In this document: positions 60,815-64,000 of the stretch, piece after piece | How the letters are laid out: the number at the start of each line of letters is the position of its first letter | Numbering within the stretch: the first letter of the stretch is position 1 | Assembly: GCA_965223035.1 (NCBI GenBank) | Contig: OZ244980.1 | Span: 434,001-498,000 of the forward strand | DNA length: 64,000 nt | From: CAMDPA01 sp965223035 | GTDB lineage: Bacteria; Pseudomonadota; Alphaproteobacteria; Rhizobiales; Hyphomicrobiaceae | Reading direction: 5' to 3' | Position numbers and translations under genes: made by a program | The notes under the pieces: generated by a model | Databases searched by the model: none | What the model was told of the DNA's origin: nothing | What the model saw: only the letters and a program-made list of their open reading frames with translations

Positions 60815-61600
60815 CTAACCGGGCTCCGAGAGACCGTGCTCGGCCAACACCGCGGACAGTCTATCATGCCATTCGGCCAGCAACGCCGCATTTGAGGTGT
60901 GCCTGATGCCGAAGCGCCGTAACGCGTCGAAGCGCTCTGATCGCATGGTCCCGAAACTGGCCGCGACCCGTGGATGCCAATATTCCAGCGAGGCCGAGGC
61001 GTTCGGTCGGGCATCGGGGTGCTCGAGAATGTTGCGGAGCCCCTCTATGGCGAGCTCTGCGTGTCGCCGTTCGCGCGGCAGGATGAACCCAAACGCCTCG
61101 GCCAGTGGCTGGTAGGAGACCCGGGCCAATTCTTCCAGCTGGATGGTCACTGCCGAGCCCATCAGTACATTCATGACAACGGCATCGATCCAGCCCTCTA
61201 ACGGATAATGGAATACGCTGAGCCGCATATCCTGACCGTGACGGGTCGTGCCGATATCGGCCCCGCGTTCCAGGCGCGCCGCCCAAGCGTGATGGGTGGC
61301 ATAGCGCGTGGTATCAGCACCGAAGCTGCCCATCACGTTGAGGACTCGCTCGGCGTGATCGGTCTTTTCCAAGACGATCCGTGCGGCAGCGATCCGTTCC
61401 TTGATGCCGGGCGCGTCGTTGATCACATCGGCAAAACCCGCCGCCCCAGCCAGGGAGCTGTCAACGAATGTGGCCATCAACCGCATCAGTTCGCCCCGGT
61501 AGCGCGGCGAGGCGTTGAGCGGCGAGGTCAAGCGTCCGCCTTGCTCCAGATAGGACTCGATGCTCATTGCCTGCTCGGGGGCCGCGTTTTGCTCGACCAT
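60815..61600 (-). CDS. PaaA/PaaC-like ferritin-fold protein, extra paralogue in the paa cluster
   Basis: The 261-residue helical protein resembles phenylacetate-CoA oxygenase subunits (PaaA_PaaC family). It has ARIVLEKTDHAERVL around residue 74-87 and ILPRERRHAELAIEGL around 174-189, where E177-R-R-H180 is an intact ExxH diiron motif. The first motif is E78-KTD-H82, with spacing ExxxH, so a standard diiron centre is not assured. It follows paaE by 30 bases on the same strand and starts at the ATG at 61600 after GGGAGAAGGCACC. It is not the canonical PaaC, which is present at 63183. The role (a second oxygenase part, an assembly or a regulatory subunit) is open. Confidence 0.75.
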   Translation of the reverse strand: MVEQNAAPEQAMSIESYLEQGGRLTSPLNASPRYRGELMRLMATFVDSSLAGAAGFADVINDAPGIKERIAAARIVLEKTDHAERVLNVMGSFGADTTRYATHHAWAARLERGADIGTTRHGQDMRLSVFHYPLEGWIDAVVMNVLMGSAVTIQLEELARVSYQPLAEAFGFILPRERRHAELAIEGLRNILEHPDARPNASASLEYWHPRVAASFGTMRSERFDALRRFGIRHTSNAALLAEWHDRLSAVLAEHGLSEPG

Positions 61601-61630
61601 GGTGCCTTCTCCCATTGATCTGAACCCACC

Positions 61631-62704
61631 TTATTGGTCGTAGGAAATGACCACCGTGTCCGAGACCGGATAGCACTGACAGGTCAGCACATAGCCGCGG
61701 CTCACCTCGTAGTCCTCAAGCGCATGATTGGCTTGCATCTCAATGTCGCCTTCCAGCACAAGCGCCCGACAGGTCGAGCAAACCCCGGCCTTGCAGGCGA
61801 ACGGCACATCCATCGCGTTGGCAAGGGCTGCGTCCAGAACGGTCTGATTTTTCGGCATGGATATGCTCTGCGTGCTGCCGTCCAAGGTGATCGACGCCGT
61901 GGCCTGATTGGCGCTCCGGGCGAGATCTTTGGACGCGACCCTGGTCTTAACGCGACCCGGCTGGGATGTGGCAAACAGTTCAAACTTGATCTGGCTATCC
62001 TGGAGGCCATGCGCGCGCAGCGCCGCAGCGATCGTGAGCATCATCGGCTCAGGTCCGCAGATGAAAGCTGTGTCGACGGTCTCGATGTTGATCCAATGGG
62101 CGAACAGCTGCTTGCATTTCTCCGTGTCGATCTGACCGGTGAACAGATCGATGTCCTGGGCATCGCTTTCGAGGATGTGGATGAGGTTGAGGCGCCCCAT
62201 GTGGACGTTCTTGATGTCTTCAAGCTCCTCGCGGAACATGATGGTGTTGATGCCCCGGTTGGCGTAGACGAGGGTGAAGCGCGACAGCGGCTCACAAACC
62301 AGCGTGGTTTTCAGGATCGACAGGACCGGCGTGATGCCCGATCCGCCGGCGAAACCCAGATAGTGCCGCTCGGCGCGCGCATCGAGCGGCGTAAAAAAGG
62401 CTCCCATCGGCGGCAGCGCCTCCAGCCGATCGCCGACCTTGAGCTGTTCGTTTGCCCAGGTGGAGAACGCTCCGCCATCGACCCGTTTGATCCCGACCTG
62501 AAGGATGCCTTCGTCCTTGCCCGCGCAAATCGAATAGGACCGACGCAGTTCCTCACCGTCGAACTCGCGCCGAAAGGTCAGGTATTGGCCTTGCGTGAAA
62601 TCAAACGCGGCGGCGGAGCCGGCTTCAGGCTTGAGCGTCACGACGACCGCGTCACGGATCGTCTTGTAGACATCCGTCACGGCGAGCTGGTGAAAGCGCG
62701 GCAT
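61631..62704 (-). CDS. paaE: Phenylacetyl-CoA epoxidase reductase subunit
   Basis: The 357-residue protein has an N-terminal ferredoxin-NADP reductase-type FAD/NAD(P)H domain (RSYSICAG for FAD, GFAGGSGITPVLSILK for the nucleotide). A C-terminal plant-type [2Fe-2S] domain has CKAGVCSTC and the final Cys in YVLTCQC. PaaE passes electrons from NADPH to the PaaAC oxygenase. The ATG at 62704 follows GCGAGGA. The frame opens 29 codons further up, inside paaD. It lies 10 bases beyond the paaD stop codon. Confidence 0.94.
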   Translation of the reverse strand: MPRFHQLAVTDVYKTIRDAVVVTLKPEAGSAAAFDFTQGQYLTFRREFDGEELRRSYSICAGKDEGILQVGIKRVDGGAFSTWANEQLKVGDRLEALPPMGAFFTPLDARAERHYLGFAGGSGITPVLSILKTTLVCEPLSRFTLVYANRGINTIMFREELEDIKNVHMGRLNLIHILESDAQDIDLFTGQIDTEKCKQLFAHWINIETVDTAFICGPEPMMLTIAAALRAHGLQDSQIKFELFATSQPGRVKTRVASKDLARSANQATASITLDGSTQSISMPKNQTVLDAALANAMDVPFACKAGVCSTCRALVLEGDIEMQANHALEDYEVSRGYVLTCQCYPVSDTVVISYDQ

Positions 62705-62714
62705 CGGGTCCTCG

Positions 62715-63176
62715 CTAGATGCACTTGAAGTAATCGAACGGTTCCAGGCAGTCCAGGCATCGCCAATGTGCCTTGCATGGGGTCGAGCCAAATTGGCTCA
62801 CCATCTGCAAACGGGTGCTGCCACAGTGCGGACAGCGGGCCGGGCCGCCAGCCGGTTGCGGCGGTGCGATGCCGTAGGCCTCCAATTTCGCGCGGCCCTT
62901 GCTGCTCAACCAGTCGGTGGTCCAGGCCGGCGCGAGCTGGCGCTTGAGCTGCAGCCGCTCGATGCCTTTTTCCCTCAGCGTTTTCTCGATCTCAAAATGA
63001 ATGACAGAGGTGGCGGGACACCCCGTATAGGTTGGCGTTAGGGTTACCGTGAGCGTGTCGTCCACCCACGCCACGTCGCGGATGATGCCGAGATCCACCA
63101 AGGATATGACCGGGATCTCCGGGTCGGGGACGTTATCCAGCCAGTCCCAAATCTGCTGTTCACTCGCACGTGTCAT
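62715..63176 (-). CDS. paaD: Phenylacetyl-CoA epoxidase assembly protein PaaD
   Basis: The 153-residue protein has an N-terminal MIP18/SufT-like domain (WLDNVPDPEIPVISLVDLGIIRDV, then TPTYTGCPATSVI) and a C-terminal zinc-ribbon-like set of Cys pairs (CPHCGS and CLDC-type). PaaD is needed for epoxidase function, probably in metal or cluster assembly. It starts 6 bases after the paaC stop and precedes paaE. Confidence 0.93.
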   Translation of the reverse strand: MTRASEQQIWDWLDNVPDPEIPVISLVDLGIIRDVAWVDDTLTVTLTPTYTGCPATSVIHFEIEKTLREKGIERLQLKRQLAPAWTTDWLSSKGRAKLEAYGIAPPQPAGGPARCPHCGSTRLQMVSQFGSTPCKAHWRCLDCLEPFDYFKCI

Positions 63177-63182
63177 CGTTGG

Positions 63183-63944
63183 CTACCAGGTTGCGCCCGG
63201 ATAGGCCCGCTGCAGCCATTGCATCTGGGTCAGCAGATGGCCCAAGTGCTCGGAGTGATGGGTGCCAGCCTTGCCGCCCCGGTGGGCGAATTTGCTCTGC
63301 GGGATCGTCAGCGTCGCCTCGGTAAGGACCCGGCTCACCAGCGCGTCGTATTCATCGCGCAACGTGGCAGGATCCGGCGCGATCGACGATTTGGCCATCT
63401 CGGCATCGATCTCATCGGCGAGGAACATCTCGCCGACATAGGGCCACAGATAGTCCAAAGCCGCTTGCATCTTGGCGTGGCTGAGCTCGGTACCGTCGCC
63501 GAGACCAACCACGGTGTGAGCCGAGCGCTCGACGTGGTAGGCGGCTTCCTTGGATGCCTTCTGGGCAATCGCGGCGATGCGCTCGTCCGCACTGGTGCTC
63601 AGTCGGCCCAACATCATGGAATGCCAGGCGTCGAACAGGAACTGCCGCATCAGGGTGCGGCCAAAATCGCCGTTCGGCAGCTCGACCAACAGCAAATTGT
63701 GGAAATCCCAGACGTCGCGCAAAAAGGCGAGATCGTCGGCGGTTCGCCCGTTGCCTTCCACCTCGCCGGCCAAAGTGAGCCAAAGCTGGGTTTGGCCAAT
63801 CAGGTCCAGAGCCGTGTTGGCCAGCGCAATATCTTCTTCCAACACCGGCGCATGGCCGCACCATTCCGAAACCCGGTGACCGAGCACTAGCGTATTGTCG
63901 CCCATGCGCAGGAGGAATTGGCACAAGGCTTGGTCGTGGCCCAT
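63183..63944 (-). CDS. paaC: Phenylacetyl-CoA epoxidase subunit PaaC
   Basis: The 253-residue ferritin-fold subunit has FLLRMGDNTLVLGHRVSEWCG, the structural segment EDIALANTALDLIGQ, and YHVERSAHTVVGLGDGTELS. PaaC is the catalytically inactive scaffold that pairs with PaaA in the 1,2-phenylacetyl-CoA epoxidase. The ATG at 63944 overlaps the paaB stop as TGATG. A GTG one codon upstream is also possible. Confidence 0.93.
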   Translation of the reverse strand: MGHDQALCQFLLRMGDNTLVLGHRVSEWCGHAPVLEEDIALANTALDLIGQTQLWLTLAGEVEGNGRTADDLAFLRDVWDFHNLLLVELPNGDFGRTLMRQFLFDAWHSMMLGRLSTSADERIAAIAQKASKEAAYHVERSAHTVVGLGDGTELSHAKMQAALDYLWPYVGEMFLADEIDAEMAKSSIAPDPATLRDEYDALVSRVLTEATLTIPQSKFAHRGGKAGTHHSEHLGHLLTQMQWLQRAYPGATW

Positions 63945-64000
63945 CACATGTGTCCCACATCATCGGGAATGTCATAGAACGTGGGATGGCGATAAACCTT
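63944..64000 (-). CDS. paaB: PaaB, C-terminal end, truncated by window edge
   Basis: The last 18 codons read KVYRHPTFYDIPDDVGHM and a TGA. The HPTFY-IPD-V-HM pattern is the characteristic end of PaaB, the small subunit of the phenylacetyl-CoA epoxidase. The operon therefore continues upstream beyond the window, presumably with paaA. Confidence 0.85.
   Translation of the reverse strand, partial: KVYRHPTFYDIPDDVGHM

Noticed and set aside
61634..62728. 364-codon plus-strand frame opposite paaE
   Set aside because: Antisense shadow of the reductase gene, with no recognisable domain.

Overview
The window looks like a chromosomal segment of a GC-rich, metabolically versatile alphaproteobacterium. 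The evidence is a Paracoccus-type sox gene order, an alphaproteobacterial style of TRAP/LIV transporters, and GTG/TTG starts with GGAG-type ribosome sites. I cannot name a genus from sequence alone. I saw no rRNA, tRNA, CRISPR array, integrase or transposase.

Layout. 1-4.8 kb: an edge-truncated small secreted protein, a class I glutamine amidotransferase, a Baeyer-Villiger monooxygenase and a DUF302 protein. 5.0-14.2 kb: a near-complete thiosulfate oxidation locus. soxVWXYZABCD lies on the minus strand, soxS diverges on the plus strand, and soxR is a pseudogene carrying a nonsense codon plus an inserted repeat. 14.9-17.0 kb: a YeeE/YedE-type sulfur transporter and a DUF1579 protein. 17.7-28.6 kb: a TRAP transporter, a cyclase-family hydrolase and a complete histidine degradation set of the formimidoylglutamate deiminase type (hutH, hutF, hutI, hutG, hutU). 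29-33.3 kb: polyphosphate kinase 2, an amidohydrolase and two secreted proteins. 34.1-37.8 kb: a family 5 ABC binding protein divergent from two permeases, with no ATPase genes. 37.9-40.7 kb: a mercuric reductase without an HMA domain, and an extradiol/VOC protein. 40.7-49.4 kb: one long minus-strand cluster, livG-acyl-CoA ligase-livH-livM-livK-livF-PaaK-like ligase, probably for import and CoA activation of an organic acid. 50.2-54.1 kb: a class III cyclase with a TolB-like domain and TPRs, a YHS protein and a Crp/Fnr regulator. 54.5-64 kb: phenylacetate degradation, with a FadB-like fusion, paaG-paaI-paaK-paaR, and on the minus strand paaB(partial)-C-D-E followed by an extra PaaA/PaaC-like ferritin-fold gene.

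How the genes work together. The sox enzymes oxidise thiosulfate in the periplasm and feed electrons to cytochromes. SoxV, SoxW and SoxS keep the carrier thiols reduced, and the YeeE-type protein may move sulfur compounds. The hut and paa gene sets give growth on histidine and aromatic acids.

The most unusual feature is non-coding. At least fourteen copies of a CTAG-ended, bipartite palindromic element of about 60-154 bp are spread between the genes (family 1), with a second, GC-richer palindromic family of at least eleven copies (family 2). Family 1 exists in full-length and internally deleted forms that nearly always keep outer ends. One copy disrupts soxR, and some copies supply stop codons or C-terminal tails of neighbouring genes.
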